Source: Iris pallida
Lineage: Eukaryota; Streptophyta; Magnoliopsida; Asparagales; Iridaceae
DNA length: 64,000 bases
Assembly (NCBI GenBank): GCA_029216955.1
Contig: JANAVB010009598.1
Location: forward strand, 24,594,703-24,658,702
Reading direction: 5' to 3'
In this document: piece after piece, positions 10,475 to 22,674 of the stretch
Position numbering within the stretch: position 1 is the first letter of the stretch
How the letters are laid out: every line of letters begins with the position of its first letter
Notes under the pieces: generated by a model
Database searches by the model: none
Told to the model about the DNA's origin: nothing
The model's input: only the letters and a program-made list of their open reading frames with translations
Made by a program: the position numbers and the translations under genes

Positions 10475-11760
10475 TTGGTGCCACTCACGACGGAACGTGG
10501 TGAGATCATGTGGGTCCATCCGGACCTTGTGCAAGAAGTGACGCAGGGGGTGGTACCTCCCAAAGTAAAAAGGGGCAAGAAATACAACCATGCCATATGG
10601 TGTTTCTCCTATCTACGAGGTCCTATCTGGCGAGACGCGATCAGGAAAAACTTATCTTCGGACGTACGATCCTGCACAAGAAGAAGAAATACCTTCTCAA
10701 GCTCCTACTGCCTCCACAAGCTCAGAAGCTGGCCCGTCTAAGCTTTCAACTATGGACAAAGCCAAGCAGAAGGAGACACGGTTTGACAAATCTCTGAAGG
10801 CGACAGCTCCCGAAGGCATGGATCGAACCTACAACTTTAACATACTGGCACATCTATCCAATACACCTGCCAGGTTGTCGTTGTTCGATCTTTGCGACTC
10901 TCCAAAGAAATGCGAAAGGCCTTAAGTGAGGCTTTACTACATGCGACTCTTATCTCGCTGAAGTCAAAGCCCATGCTGAAGACCCTGTCTCCTGTCCTCA
11001 CTATCACAGTACTATGGAAGTGGTGCCCAACATCACCTTTTCACAGGAGGACATGCTACTAAAAAATAATCGTCACGATAGACCCTTGTACTATACAGGG
11101 TATATCGGGGCGATAAAGATGGATCGCATGCACATCGATCCAGGATCCTCCCTTAGCATCATTCCTAGAAGTTTGCTTCAAATTCTGGGAATCCCTCTGC
11201 ACAAGCTATCTGCAACCAACACAACTATCATGGCTTTAATGCTGGTCGAAGCCACCCGCTGGACAAGATCCGTCTCAAGTGCCAGATCGGTGATCTCCGA
11301 ACGGAGGTTTCCTGCTATGTGATCGATGCCAATGTATCCTACAACGTCTTGTTGGGACGTCCATGGATACACAAAACATGATCATTCCTTCCACACTTCA
11401 CCAGTGCTTCAAATACGTCAACAGTGACGGTGTTGTGAAGATAGAGTTTGCCGATGTTGATCCTTTCGAGGGTATCGAAGCCTACTATGAAGATTAGTAC
11501 TTTACCAATCTCAGCCCCCCAAGGATGACGGCAACGAAGCTGACAATAAAGCTGAAGCAAGTTTATTCTCCAATGATGGTCCCCTGATCATCGAGTCAAA
11601 GGACGTACTACTCCAAAAAGTACTTCGAAGCCTCTCACAATCTGGGTGAAAAAGAAGAACCCTGACAGGGTCAAACCATTGACCATCACTCCTCCAACAA
11701 CTCAAAAGATCAGATGATGAATCAGATCGTTGTTCTCATTTTCTGATTTTCCCACTGGAC
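10475..11760 (+). pseudogene. A protease region
   Basis: The pre-protease linker includes YEVLSGETRSGKTYLRTY (near 10614), the point where C is interrupted by E. The aspartic-protease core follows at 11014-11372: DRPLYYTGYIG, then HIDPGSSLSIIP with the catalytic Asp at about 11136, and YNVLLGRPWIH after a frameshift. Homologous to C 43291-44637. Multiple frameshifts make it non-functional. Confidence 0.7.
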
Positions 11761-11999
11761 TCAGACTCAGCATTGGCAACATATTCAAAGCAACTCTGTC
11801 CGTCAACATAGTTTTCGTTGACCAAATTACGGACGATGTCCAATCAATCGAGCTCGAACAATGGGCTCAAAAGATGGACACTAGGTAGGAGCTGCGCTTC
11901 GAACAACGTGAACCACTACCGAAGACGAAGTCATCAAGTCAATCTAGGAGATGAATCATCGTTTAACCAATCTTCATCAGCAAAAGTCTATCTGGCGAT

Positions 12000-12890
12000 G
12001 AACGTTAATCTTTTATACAGCTTATAAGAGAATACATCGATCTTCGCATGGATCTATGAAGACATGCCAGGCCTGGACCTAAAGTTGCCATGCACCGCCT
12101 GAATATTTCGTCTAAAGCCAAGCCAGTGAAGCAGCAACAACGACGATTCCGATCAGATGTCATGGAGGCCATCGAGAATGAATTCAAGAAGCTCATTGCC
12201 AGTGGATTCATACGCGAAGAACAACACCCTGACTGGGTTGCCAACATCATTCCAGTCATGAAAAAGAACGATAAAGTTGGAGTCTGTATCGATTACCGTG
12301 ATTTGAACTCTGCATGCCCGAAGGACGAGTTTCCTCTATCGATCACCGACGTAATGATCGACAATACTTGCGGCTTAGAGCGGATGTCCTTCATGGATGG
12401 GTTCTCAGGCTACAACCAGATCAAGATGTCCCCCGACAACGAGAAGCACACATCTTTTCGAACACCGTTGGGGGTATAGTGCTATACGTGATGCCCTTCG
12501 GATTAAAAATACAGGAGCGACATACCAGCGAGCCATGAACATAATTTTTCAAAAAATGTAGGAAGACATACCAGCGAGCCATGAACACAATTTTTTACGA
12601 TATTTGCACAAAACAGTGGAGTGCTACATAGACGATATCGCAGTCATAAGTCGTCTCAAGGACAACCACCTCCAAGACTTGAGAACGGTGTTCGAACTAA
12701 TGCGTGCACACCAACTCAAGATGAATCCAACCAAGTCTTTTCTGGGAGTCTCCAGCGACAAGTTCCTTGGTTTCATCATCACTTCAAAGGGTATACATCT
12801 TAACCCAGAGAAAGTGAAGGATATCCTCGATATGCATCCTCTAAGAAACCTCAAAGAGCTACGCGGACTACAGGAAGGCTAGCCTACATC
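12000..12890 (+). pseudogene. A reverse transcriptase
   Basis: The RT core begins at about 12090 (AKPVKQQQRRFRSDVM) and shows CIDYRDLNSACPKDEFPLS, the motif-A region FMDGFSGYNQIKM and the catalytic YIDDIAV at about 12628. Between them a 46-bp tandem duplication (12519-12600) and stops at 12478 and 12559 break the frame. The thumb continues to LRNLKELRGLQ at 12879. Confidence 0.85.
12519..12600 (+). repeat. 46-bp tandem duplication inside A RT
   Basis: GACATACCAGCGAGCCATGA occurs at 12519 and again at 12565, followed by near-identical bases. It duplicates the codons for the conserved YQRAMN segment, is absent from C and B, and therefore arose in this copy or its recent lineage. Confidence 0.75.
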
Positions 12891-14010
12891 AGACGATTCA
12901 TTTGAACCTTTCTGGAAGGTGTAAACCATTCACTCAGCTCATGAAGAAAGGCGTATCTTTCGTCTGGACCGAACAATATCAACGCACATTCGACGACATC
13001 AAGGCATATCTTATAAGCCCTCCAGTATTTGTAGCTCCAATAATGGGGAATCCTTTCTTACTATATGTCTGCGCTGTGGACCATTCTCTTGGCGCCCTCT
13101 TAGCTTAGAAGAATGAAGGCAGCCACGAACATGCAATCTACTACCTCAGCCGCATAATGGTGGATGCCAAGCACAGATACACACATGTGGAAAAGAATGC
13201 CTTGTACTAGTATTTATCATCCAGAAGACATCCCACTATGTGTCTGGACAGACTATCCATTATATCTAAAGTCAACCCTCTAAGAATACTCATGACTAAA
13301 TCGGGCTCTTCAATTCCATTTAGCTACATGGACAATGCTATTGACTCCATACGATATGCTCTTCGTCCCTCAGAAGGCAGTAAAAGATCAAGCGCTAGCT
13401 GATTTCTAGCAGCTCATCCGGTGCCAGAATCGTCCAAACTCTACGACGAAATCCTCGATGAAGTGGTGAGTCTAACACTGTAACTGAAGAAATACCCATT
13501 TGGCGAATATTCTTTGACGGTGCGTCAAGAACAGGAACCAAAGGAAAATTGTGGCTGGAGTAGGTGTCGTGCTCGTGTCACAGATCATCTGGTTATACAC
13601 CATGCATATTCTCTCGTGGAACCATGCACCAACAACGTGGTCGAATATAATGCCCTATTAATCGGACTGCAACTGACAAAACAACTGGGAGTTAACTATC
13701 TAGAAGCTTACGGCGATTCTAAGCTAACAGTTAGTTAGGTCCGTGGGGATTATGAAGTTCGTCATGAAGATCTCATCCTCTATCACAGAGCAACAATCGA
13801 GTTGGCATCTACTTTCGCTAGATTCTTCATCGAGCACGTGCCTCGACAACAGAATATAGAAGCAGATGCTCTAGTCGGTCTCGCTGCTTCCTTGATTGTC
13901 CCTACCAATACTCAGCAGTCGATCACGGTGTCTGGTCGAGAACTATTCTATGTGAAAAATGCCTTGCATATTCATCACAGTTACAACGAAAATAAATGTC
14001 GATGTTAAAG
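12890..14010 (+). pseudogene. A double RNase H (gypsy-type plus archaeal-type)
   Basis: The first RNase H, about 12902-13320, includes FDDIKAYLISPPVFVAPI, HSLGALLA and YYLSRIMV. The second, about 13490-13900, has IFFDGASRTGTKG, CTNNVVEYNALLIGLQL and AYGDSKLTV, the D-E-D pattern of the archaeal-type RNase H that Tat elements acquired. Stops at 13108 and 13736 and frameshifts interrupt both. The order gypsy RNase H then archaeal RNase H then integrase is diagnostic for Tat. Confidence 0.75.
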
Positions 14011-15258
14011 ACTAGAGATTTCCCTTCATAGACTATGCCGTTTATGGAATCCTCTCCGAGGACCCGAAGGAAGCAGTGTCTATCCAAACGATCCTCAGAT
14101 TTTACTACGACACAGCTACAAAGATGCTATACCGACGCTCTTACGATGGGCTACTGTTACGATGTTTATCAAAACAGAAGCCAAACATGCACTACGGAAG
14201 GCTCATGATGGAGTTTGTGGTGCACATCAACCAGGCCCCAGATTATAAGATTGCCTCAAACGAATGGGTTATTACTGGCCCATATTGATAGCAGATGCTG
14301 TTGAATATGCAAAAAAGTGTAGAGCTTGTCAGTTCTATGCCGATTTCATTCATCAACCTTCGGAGTTTCTACACCCGACGGTAGCATCTTGGCCGTTTGA
14401 AGCCTGGGGCATGGACGTCATAGGACCAATCAGCCTACCATCCTTCAAAGGATATCGGTTCATCCTAGCCATAACAGATTACTTCTCCAAATGGGCGGAA
14501 GCTATACCGCTCACCGAAGTGAAGGCGTCAAACGTGATCAGTTTTATCAAACATCACGTTATCTACCGCTTCGGCCTACCTCACAGGATTATCCATGATA
14601 ATGGTACAATTTATAAGCCATGCATTCATCAGTTCTGCGATAGGAATCGAATCCAGAACGTAGCCTCTACTACCTACAATCCAGCGGCTAACGGGCTAGC
14701 AGAGCCTTCAATAAAAATATTATTAAACTTCTCAAGAAGTTCGTATCTTCAAACAAGCGCGATTGGAATAAGAAGCTCGACGATGTCTGTGGGCCTATCA
14801 TACAACGGTCCGGACTCCAACAGGCAGCACGCCATTCTCTCTGGTTTATGGGAGCGAAGCAGTTCTTCCCCTAGAAATCCAGATTCCTTCTCTTCGAGTA
14901 GCCTTAGCCAGCGAGTTGACTACCGAAGAAAGCTACCGTCTACGTCTACAGGAGCTCGAAGCACAGACGAAAAACGCTTGTTAGCTCAGCAGCGTATTGA
15001 GCTATACCAAGCACGCCTTTCCAGAGCCTTCAACAAAAAGGTGAAGGAAAGAGTCTTCCAAGTTGGTGATCTAGTCTTAGAAGTGAGAAGACGAATGGTC
15101 ACGACACACAAAACGAAAAAAAATTCTAGCCTAAATAGGAAGGTCCTTTCATCATAGAATCAGTGTATTCTAAAGGTGCGTACCGACTAACCAAACCTGA
15201 TGGTGACTTGCTCATGACGCCTATCAATGGCAAGTTCCTGAAGAAATACTATGTGTAA
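14011..15258 (+). pseudogene. A integrase
   Basis: A zinc-binding remnant (CRACQFYADFIHQP) is followed by the catalytic core: GMDVIGPISLPSFKGYRF (first Asp), RIIHDNGT (second Asp) and AANGLAEPSIK (Glu in the usual AEAFNK position). The tail includes FQVGDLVLEVRRRMV and ends NGKFLKKYYV with stop at 15256-15258; the same ending occurs in B. No chromodomain, as expected for Tat. Frameshifts near 14270, 14700 and 15150. Confidence 0.85.
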
Positions 15259-15860
15259 CCTCTTTTACATAATGTACACACATGTTCAGTCATGTAAATG
15301 TACAGTGTGATTCAAAAAATTATCTAAATTATTCGTATTTCAAGAGTCTTGAATATGCCCTGGATAATAGGTCCTCTAAAATATTCTCCAGTGGAATCGT
15401 TCCCATTTTTGACTCTGTCCAAACTCGGTTTGACGAAAATAAGTCACGTCCCTATTACCTCTGAATTATTTTCCGATGATTATTTCCCCAGTGAAATGAT
15501 TATGTTTTGCCATGTCCATATAACCTTTGAGCAAAGCATTCATCAAGGATAATCACGTCCATACTACCTCTGAATTATCCACTCCCACCTAACGTTATAT
15601 ATCTTTCCACGTCCATATTACATCTGGTTAAATATAGAACATCCTCTGCTATTATCCATATTACCTCTACTAGCAGCTTAGTTCAACTTATTATCTATAT
15701 TAAAAAAACTTGAATATAAAACGGATAATGGGTCACATCAAAATTCTCCAGCGGAATACCCATCAGAAATATCCTTGCTACGTCCACATTACCTCTAGTT
15801 CGATATTTCACAAAACCACATTCACTTCTGAAAAGATTCTTTATTCTTTACATCTATCGA
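15259..15860 (+). repeat. A repeat-rich 3' region between integrase and antisense ORFs
   Basis: Non-coding. A ~20-bp motif, CACGTCCATATTACCTCTGA, recurs at 15445, 15554, 15608, 15653 (partial) and 15779, and again beyond this region at 16714 and 16808. A second motif, GGATAATAGGTC followed by AAAATTCTCCAG, occurs at 15361 and 15722. Element B carries the first motif in the same orientation relative to pol at 36152-36446 and C once at 41023. Tat/Ogre 3' regions are known to be hypervariable and to seed satellites. Confidence 0.7.
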
Positions 15861-15945
15861 GAGATGAAAAAAGGTACAAGAGCCGTGACTGCTGGGAATT
15901 TTTTTTACAAAGAATCTAAGATACATCGGCGATTGATGTTGTCCC

Positions 15946-16674
15946 TTAGAGCCACGATTTGGCTTCAGACTTCGCAAAAGCTCGACGGCACGCCTCTTCT
16001 TGGCGAGCGGCTTCATCCTCAAAAAGGATCAGACTCAGATGCTCCCCCTCCAACTTCGCCAGCTGTTCTTCTAAATGGGCGAAAGTGGTGGCATCATGAC
16101 AGCCTGAGCCAAATAATCCTCTTGTTCAGATGTTGCCGCCCTCAAGTCGGCTTCCAATTGGGCGATCTCGTTCTTGATATGTGCAATGTGAATATACCTC
16201 TCGGTGATCTGCGTAGCCAGTTCCTTCTTCGAGGCGGCACGTGCCTCACTTGCAGCGTTGAACTGAATACTGGTCAGCCAATTCGCCGATCTCTCGAACA
16301 AGGGTATCCTTCCTCGCCTGGAAAGTAGCCTTCTCCTCCGCAAGAGCCGTCATCAAAGCCTCGTCCTCTGCACGGAACAGCGATGTCGGGCTCCCTATTT
16401 GGTCGGAACCTGGCCACCTGACCCAGGTCATTCAGAACTTTTTTAGAGTATTGGCCCGCTCTTCATAACCGGCAATGCTCTCGAGGGCCGCCACTTGGCA
16501 TTCGATAATAGCCTTCATAGGGCCAAAGGCAGCATTCCGATTCAAGACTCCAGGAAGCTTTACTTTCAGCACAGAGTAGAAAGCTTTGACGACTTCCTGG
16601 GCCATCTGGTCATCTTCAGTGGAGGTCGTCGGAGAAGAAGCTTGGAGAGTTTCTTCCGCTCCAGGAAGTGATAC
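15946..16674 (-). pseudogene. A antisense ORF fragment, coiled-coil C-terminal exon
   Basis: On the minus strand a TTTTCTTGTCAG acceptor at 16675 precedes an exon whose product resembles the C-terminal exon of the B antisense gene: a helical region (AQEVVKAFYSVLKVKLPG), then charged coiled-coil stretches (EDEALMTALAEEKATFQARK; SKKELATQITERYIHIAHIK; QLAKLEGEHLSLILFEDEAA). Frameshifts at about 16440 and 16250 break it; the last frame stops at 15946. I see no upstream mobile domain in A, so this may be a remnant. Function unknown. Confidence 0.55.
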
Positions 16675-16689
16675 CTGACAAGAAAATCA

Positions 16690-17060
16690 TTCCCGCTCCT
16701 GATTATCATGTGTCACGTCCATATTACCTCTGATATCGATAGTCTTCGATTCGGCACCTGTACCCAACCCAGGATAAAAGACACGATGTCGAGACCACAA
16801 AACCTATTACATCCATATTACCTCTGTTGGGTCTCGTTTCAAATCTATTTCCGTACCACCAGTGTACAGAAGGGTAATAGGTCCACGAAAGTATCATTCA
16901 AATCTATTTGCTCGTATTCCTCAGACGCACAAAGGGGCAATAGGTCCAAACAAAAGAGAGAGAGAGAGGGGAGGGGTCCTCTAGCGGGATACCCTTTACA
17001 CAAATGCTGTATTAGGCCTCCTAATATAAGCACCACAAATACCACAAGCAAAGAATGGAG
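16690..17060 (+). repeat. Second block of convergence motifs in A
   Basis: Two further copies of the CACGTCCATATTACCTCTG motif (16714, 16808), two ~60-bp repeats around GGTAATAGGTCCACGAAAG and GGCAATAGGTCCAAACAAA (16875, 16936), and an (AG)n run at 16953-16968. It separates the two minus-strand ORF units. No gene seen. Confidence 0.5.
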
Positions 17061-17513
17061 CGAATGTATTCTGTTTATTCAAAATTAGTTACATTCACAG
17101 GACTACATCTAAGAGCAAACCAAAAAGTTCTTCATCTCGTCATCAGGACAAGAAGTACCGGATTACATTGATGTCCAAGAGAAGGAAAAATCCACTACTC
17201 ATCAGCAACACATAGTTTGGTCAGTTTGGCAGAACTATGCCTTAGTAAAAAGCAAGTTTGTGGCCCTCGAAAGAAGTCATATTTTACTGCTGAGAAGCAA
17301 ACAAGGCTGTTGAACCTTCGAGAAGCTACACGGAGAAGGACAAATATAGCATGCTTTTCTCTCCTCCGTATTGCGGACGTCCTAGGCCCGTTCCTCCAAG
17401 AGGCCATACCTTCAAAACAACATCTCTAGTGTTGCTTTTGCCTACTTGAAGAACCGTAAAAATTATAAAACTTTACGATGACGCCCAACCACCGTCCGAC
17501 TTTCCGATGTATA
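17060..17513 (-). pseudogene. A antisense gene, 3' part of exon 2
   Basis: Continuation, after the SIRE insertion, of the minus-strand gene that starts at 27655. Joined across 17513/27061 the sequence follows the C antisense gene (40609-40920). It includes REKHAIFVLLRVASRRFNSL, parallel to a similar stretch in C, and has several stops. The minus strand ends with TTAGATGTAGTCC and GAATAAACAG (17072-17081), a plausible 3' end. Protein family not recognised. Confidence 0.5.
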
Positions 17514-18580
17514 TGTTGGCCCATTAGGTCATATGGTCAAACTGATTTTAATAATTAATCAAACTCTGTCTCGATATATGGAGCTAGTCAGACATCTCGG
17601 ACTCTTGGACATGATCAAGAACGGCTATCTACTCAGTTCAAGACCGAAGCGTTGTTTGCCTGTTCGAGTCTGTATTTCTTTGAGCAATGTAATCTTTTAT
17701 TTTATTGAGTCTAGAAATACAATGTACACCGAGTCGTACTGGCAAAAGGCTATTCCAAAATGATTTCAAAATATTTTTAAAAAAAGTCCTTAGTTTTAAA
17801 AAACATTCGTATTTACAAAAGCTCCAAAAAGGTTTTCAAAATTTCCCAAAATCTATTTTGAAAAACCCTAACCTAACCCTGACAGAACTCGGCCAAAGTT
17901 CGGCCAGAGTTCGGTTAGTGGCCGTTTTGATTTTTAAATTCCTTAGAACTTGGTCCTCCTGCAGTTGCAGATTTGACCGAGATTTGCTCATCGAGTTCTG
18001 CCCGAATTCTGCCCGAATTCTGCCAGAATTCTGTCTTTGGAACTCCTATAAATAGAGATGGATTTCGATCATTTTAACTCACTCATTCACTTTCAATCTT
18101 CTCTCTACTTAAAGCTTTCAGTCTTCCAAAGAGTTTCTTTCTCGAGCTTCAATTTTTAGATCCCAAGCCAGTTACAATCCTCTAGTCGATTTGCAGTGCG
18201 GTGCGGTCTAGAAGTTTCTGAGTGATTGTAATCAGAAGGCTTGATAGAAGAATACCTCTTCACAATCGAAGTTGGATGAGTTCTTCGTATCAAAGCTCGC
18301 TTTGTAGAAGTTGCAAGGACTTCGTAAGAAAACTTGCGATTTTGCCAATAGTGGATTCAACTGGTAGCAAGAGTTCTACCGACTGGACTAGTCCTCAACA
18401 GAGGGAAACCAATATACATCGCTGTCTTTGCGTTTGCTTTCTTATCTCTGCCTTTACATTATTTAGTTGTGATTATTATTCTGTGATCTTGCTACTAATA
18501 ATTTCTAATTAGCATTATTCCGCTGCCAACTCTATTCACCCTCCCTCTAGAGTATTCTGCTTTACGATTTCGTTCCTACA
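17514..18580 (+). repeat. SIRE 5' LTR
   Basis: 1067 bp, TGTTGGCCC...GTTCCTACA. TATAAATAG at 18047-18055. It contains a block of GTTCGG repeats (17887-17921) and a GAATTC-type repeat (GCCCGAATTCT) present one unit more often than in the 3' LTR. A short telomere-like CCCTAACCTAACCC lies near 17868. Confidence 0.93.
18047..18055 (+). promoter_or_regulatory. TATA box of SIRE 5' LTR
   Basis: TATAAATAG after AACTCC, conserved at 26524-26532 in the 3' LTR; a pyrimidine-rich leader follows. Confidence 0.65.
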
Positions 18581-18581
18581 A

Positions 18582-18594
18582 TTGGTATCAGAGC
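18582..18594 (+). promoter_or_regulatory. SIRE primer-binding site
   Basis: TTGGTATCAGAGC directly after the LTR end; TGGTATCAGAGC is the standard complement of the initiator-Met tRNA 3' end in plant copia elements. Confidence 0.9.
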
Positions 18595-18672
18595 GGGTGT
18601 TACAGGTAAAGCAAGGTAATATTACAATTATTTATTTATTAATTAATTGTTATATAGATCACAATACAACAC

Positions 18673-20500
18673 ATGGCAACTGTGAAATTCACAAGTGAAG
18701 GCCAGGCCACAAACAGACCTCCACTGTTTGATGGTACGAATTATACCTATTGGAAAACACGGATGAGTTTCTTCTTAAAATCACTTGACTTTGATTTATG
18801 GTCTATTGTTATTGATGGCTATCAAAAGCCACCTCGTATAAATGTTGATGGAGTTTTAATTGAAAAACCCTATAACAGATATACAGAGGAAGAAAAGAAA
18901 AAGGCCAGTCTTGACGCACGTGCTATTAACGCTTTATTTTGTGCTTTAGACAGAACTGAATTTAACAGGGTATCTATCTGCACAACTGCTCATGAAGTGT
19001 GGAAGCTTCTTGAAGTCACACATGAAGGCACGACTCAAGTCAAAGAATCAAAGGTCAGCAGACTTACTCAAGAGTATGAGGTGTTCAAGATGAAGCCCAA
19101 TGAAACAGTTACTCAGATGTTCGAAAGATTCTTGGATATTGTAAATCCTTTGTCCTCCCTAGGCAAAGATTACAGTAACCAAAAAAAGATTCGCAAACTC
19201 CTGTGAGCACTTACCAAGAACTGGATTCCAAAGGCTACTACAATCATTGAAGGGAACGACCTCACAACTATGTCCCTCGAAGTACTCATGGGTAAGCTAC
19301 TCACTCATGAACTGGAGCTACAAGAGCCTGCACCAAAGGAGAAGACGATCGCTTTCAAGGCTCAGCACAGAAAAGCTGTTGAAGGTGATTCAGACAGCAG
19401 TGAATCTGATGCTGAAGATCAAGCACTTGTAGCAAGGAAATTCAAAAGATTCATGAGATATGAGAAGAAAGCCAAAGAAAACAATAGCAGCAACAACTGG
19501 TATCAAGATGATGTTGTTTGCTATGGCTGCAAGAAGAAGAGAAACATGAAGAAGGATTGTCCTACAAACTCATCATCAAGCAAAAAGAGCAACATGTATG
19601 AGAAAGGGAACCTGAAGAGATCAACATCTCAGAGGTATGCCAATACCAGCATATGGCATAAAAGTGAAGCCAGCGACTCAGAAGATGAACAATCTGAAGA
19701 CGCTGCAAATGTATGCTTTATGGCATCCGATCAGGTACTCTCTGAACTTGTAGTTGATACATATGATGACTTTACCTTTGAGCAATTAGGAGATGCCTTC
19801 AGTGAACTGATAAGTGATTACAGGAAACTGCGTAGCAAATATCAAACTTCTAAGAAGGTACTCAAAGAGTACAAAGGTGAAATATGAAGACTTACCGACC
19901 TACAAGCTGAGGTTAAAGATAATGTTAGTGAGTCTGGTGAGCTTTCTTCTATTAAGCTCTTATTACACGAGACTACCAAGTCATCCGAAGAAAAAGACAA
20001 GGTTATTGACCAACTGAAAGAAGAACTTTCTAAAGAGAAGAAAAGTCTTCAAAGTGCACAAGTCAGAATGGAAGCACTCACTTCTGACTATACTAAGTTA
20101 TATGACACTTCCAAAAGATTGGAAATTAGGTTAGGAAAATTGCCTGAGACTGCTGCTTCCTACCCTAACACGTGTCACTTACCGAATAATCGAAACATTC
20201 CCAAATCAAACACTGTCAGACCTAACCCTATCAAACCTTTATCCCAAAAGGTTAAGCCCAAACAAGATTATAGGTATGCTTTCTTCTATACTAGAAAACC
20301 TAAACCTACCAACCATGCACACCACTCAGATTTCAACACTCAACATGCACAATGTCATTATTGTGGCCACACTGGTCATATTTTTCCTGCATGTAGAATC
20401 AGAAAGCTTGTTGATTTAAATATTTATGCATGGATACCAAAAGCTAACATCTCAGGACCCTACAAGAAATAGGTACCAAAAGTTTCATCTGCAAATTGTT
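18673..20500 (+). pseudogene. gag: SIRE gag
   Basis: Starts MATVKFTSEGQ with the copia gag core PPLFDGTNYTYWKTRM and KESKVSRLTQEYEVFKM. The first zinc knuckle, CYGCKKKRNMKKDC, has Asn where the His ligand is expected. A coiled-coil region (about 19880-20130) and a second Cys/His motif, CHYCGHTGHIFPAC (20354), follow. One frame is open throughout except for stops at 19204 (TGA), 19885 (TGA) and 20470 (TAG); all fit C-to-T changes of Arg or Gln codons. A frameshift near 20500 leads into protease. Confidence 0.88.
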
Positions 20501-20506
20501 TTGTAG

Positions 20507-22674
20507 GTGGAACACCTTTCACATGCTAAAAGCAAATGGATCCTCGACAGCGGTTGTTCACGGCATTTGACCGGTGACGCAATATTATTTGCAACACTGT
20601 CGAAGAAGAAGAAGGAAGGTTATGTCTCCTTCGGTAATAACTTGAAAGGGTATATCATTGGTATCGGTGATGTTGGTAAATCTCCCTATCCTGTGATTAA
20701 GGATGTCTGTCTGGTTACCGAGTTGAAACATAATCTACTCAGCATAAGTCATTTAGCTGATCATGGTTATGGCATCAACTTTGGCAAAGACAAATATACT
20801 ATAGTTGATAGCTCAACTGGTAGTACTATCTTTGAAGGTATCAGGAAAGACAACATATATGTTTTCTATTTGTTGGAAATAACTAACATTTCAGATAGAT
20901 GCTTAATGGCTAAAAGTGATGAGAGTCATCTGTGGCATATGAGACTCGGTCACGCAAATATGGACACAATCTCAAGATTATCCACGAAGAAGCTAGTACG
21001 CGGTTTACCGGACATAACATTCAAGAAGGATTCGGTATGCAGCCAATGTGAAAAGAACAAAGCTACCAGATCCACATTCAAGTCAGTAAACGCAGTATGT
21101 ACTACTAGACCTCTACAATTGCTACATATGGACTTATTTGGTCCTAGCAGAGTTGCTAGCCTCGGAGGTAAGTTATATGCTTTTGTAATTGTAGATGATT
21201 ACTCTAGATACACGTGGGTATACTTTTTGACACGCAAGAATGTTGCATTATCCGAATTTGTCGCCTTTTGTAAGAAAGTACATAATGAAAAAGGTTACAT
21301 GATCACTCATATTAGAAGCGATCATGGAGGCGAATTCGAGAATGCAGAGTTTGAGCAATTTTGTGACACACACGGTTTTGTACACGAGTTCTCCTGCCCT
21401 AGGAATCCACACAAAATGGAGTTGTGGAACGTAAAAACAGAACTCTATCCGAAATGGCCAGAGTAATGTTAAACCAGTTTAGTCTACCCAAATATTTCTG
21501 GACTGGAGCTGTCAATACAGCTTGTTTTGTTCTCAATAGAGTTCTAATTCGACCCAAATCGAAGAAGACTCCATTTGAGTTATGGTTTGATAGAATTCCA
21601 TCAGTTTCATATTTTAGAATATTTGGTTGTAAATGCTTTATTCTTAATACAAAAGATAATTTGGGAAAGTTTGACGAAAAGGCCGATGAAGGTATATTTT
21701 TAGGTTATGCAGCCAAGAGCAAAGGATACAGAATCTTCAACAAACGAACTATGATCATCGAAGAATCAATCAACGTCACCTTTGATGAATTAAATCAAAT
21801 GACTATCGATGACAATGACGAAGATCTAACTGTACCAAGCTCAACACCAGCTGATTCTCTACCAACACCAGCTGATTCTCCAAGAGAAGAACCCGGAAGA
21901 AGCTACCTTCGGAGTCTGCCTAAAAGATTAAAATTTACGGCTGATCATCCAAAGAATTTGGTAATTGGTGATATTACCAAAGGTGTAAGTACTCGTACAT
22001 CCAGTAGAGATATTGTTTCTAGTGTTGCATTCATTTTACAGCTAGAACCCAAAACTATTGATGAAGCATGTAGTGATCATTTTTGGTTAGATGCTATACA
22101 TGAGGAATTAAACCAATTTGAACGGAATCAAGTTTGGGAACTTGTTCCCAAGCCTATTGATCATCCGGTCATTGGCACCCGTTGGGTATTCCAAAATAAA
22201 CTTAATGAGAATAGTTTAGTGAATCGTAACAACGCTCGACACGTAGCTCAAGAATATAATCAGGAAGAAGGTATCGACTACGATGAGACTTATGTCCCAG
22301 TTGCGAGATTAGAATCCATTCGCATGTTATGTGCATTTGCATGTTTTCATAATTTCAAATTATTTCAAATGGATGTCAAGAGTGCATTTTTAAATGGTTT
22401 TATAAAAGAAGAAGTTTTTCTAGCACAACCTCCAAGTTTCACAGATTTTAAAAACCCTGATCATGTTTTCAAGTTGAAGAAAGCTTTATATGGTTTGAAA
22501 CAAGCCCCTCGTGCTTGGTATGATCGTCTAAGCTCTTTTATACTTGATAACGGTTTTTCAAAGGACAAGGTTGACACTACACTTTTTATTAAGTCTTTGA
22601 ATAATAATATCCTTTTGATACAAGTCTATGTTGATGATATTATATTTAGATCTACTAATGAATCTCTTTGTTAA
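20507..22674 (+). pseudogene. pol: SIRE pol: protease, integrase, RT N-terminal part
   Basis: Protease: KWILDSGCSRHLTGD with the catalytic DSG. Integrase: zinc-binding H-H-C-C (HLWHMRLGHAN...CSQCEKNK), LLHMDLFGP and IRSDHGGEF for the two Asp. A one-base shift at about 21410-21424, just before the Glu, moves the frame; the second frame (21424-22674) continues with ERKNRTLSEMARVML and IFLGYAAKSKGYRIF. RT: WELVPKPIDHPVIGTRWVF, QMDVKSAFLNG, ALYGLKQAPRAWYDRL and the catalytic YVDDIIF at 22627. The frame ends at a TAA (22672) that fits CAA to TAA. Confidence 0.92.

Noticed and set aside
17868..17882. Telomere-like CCCTAACCTAACCC in the SIRE LTR (and 3' copy)
   Set aside because: Only about two units; no array and not at a chromosome end.
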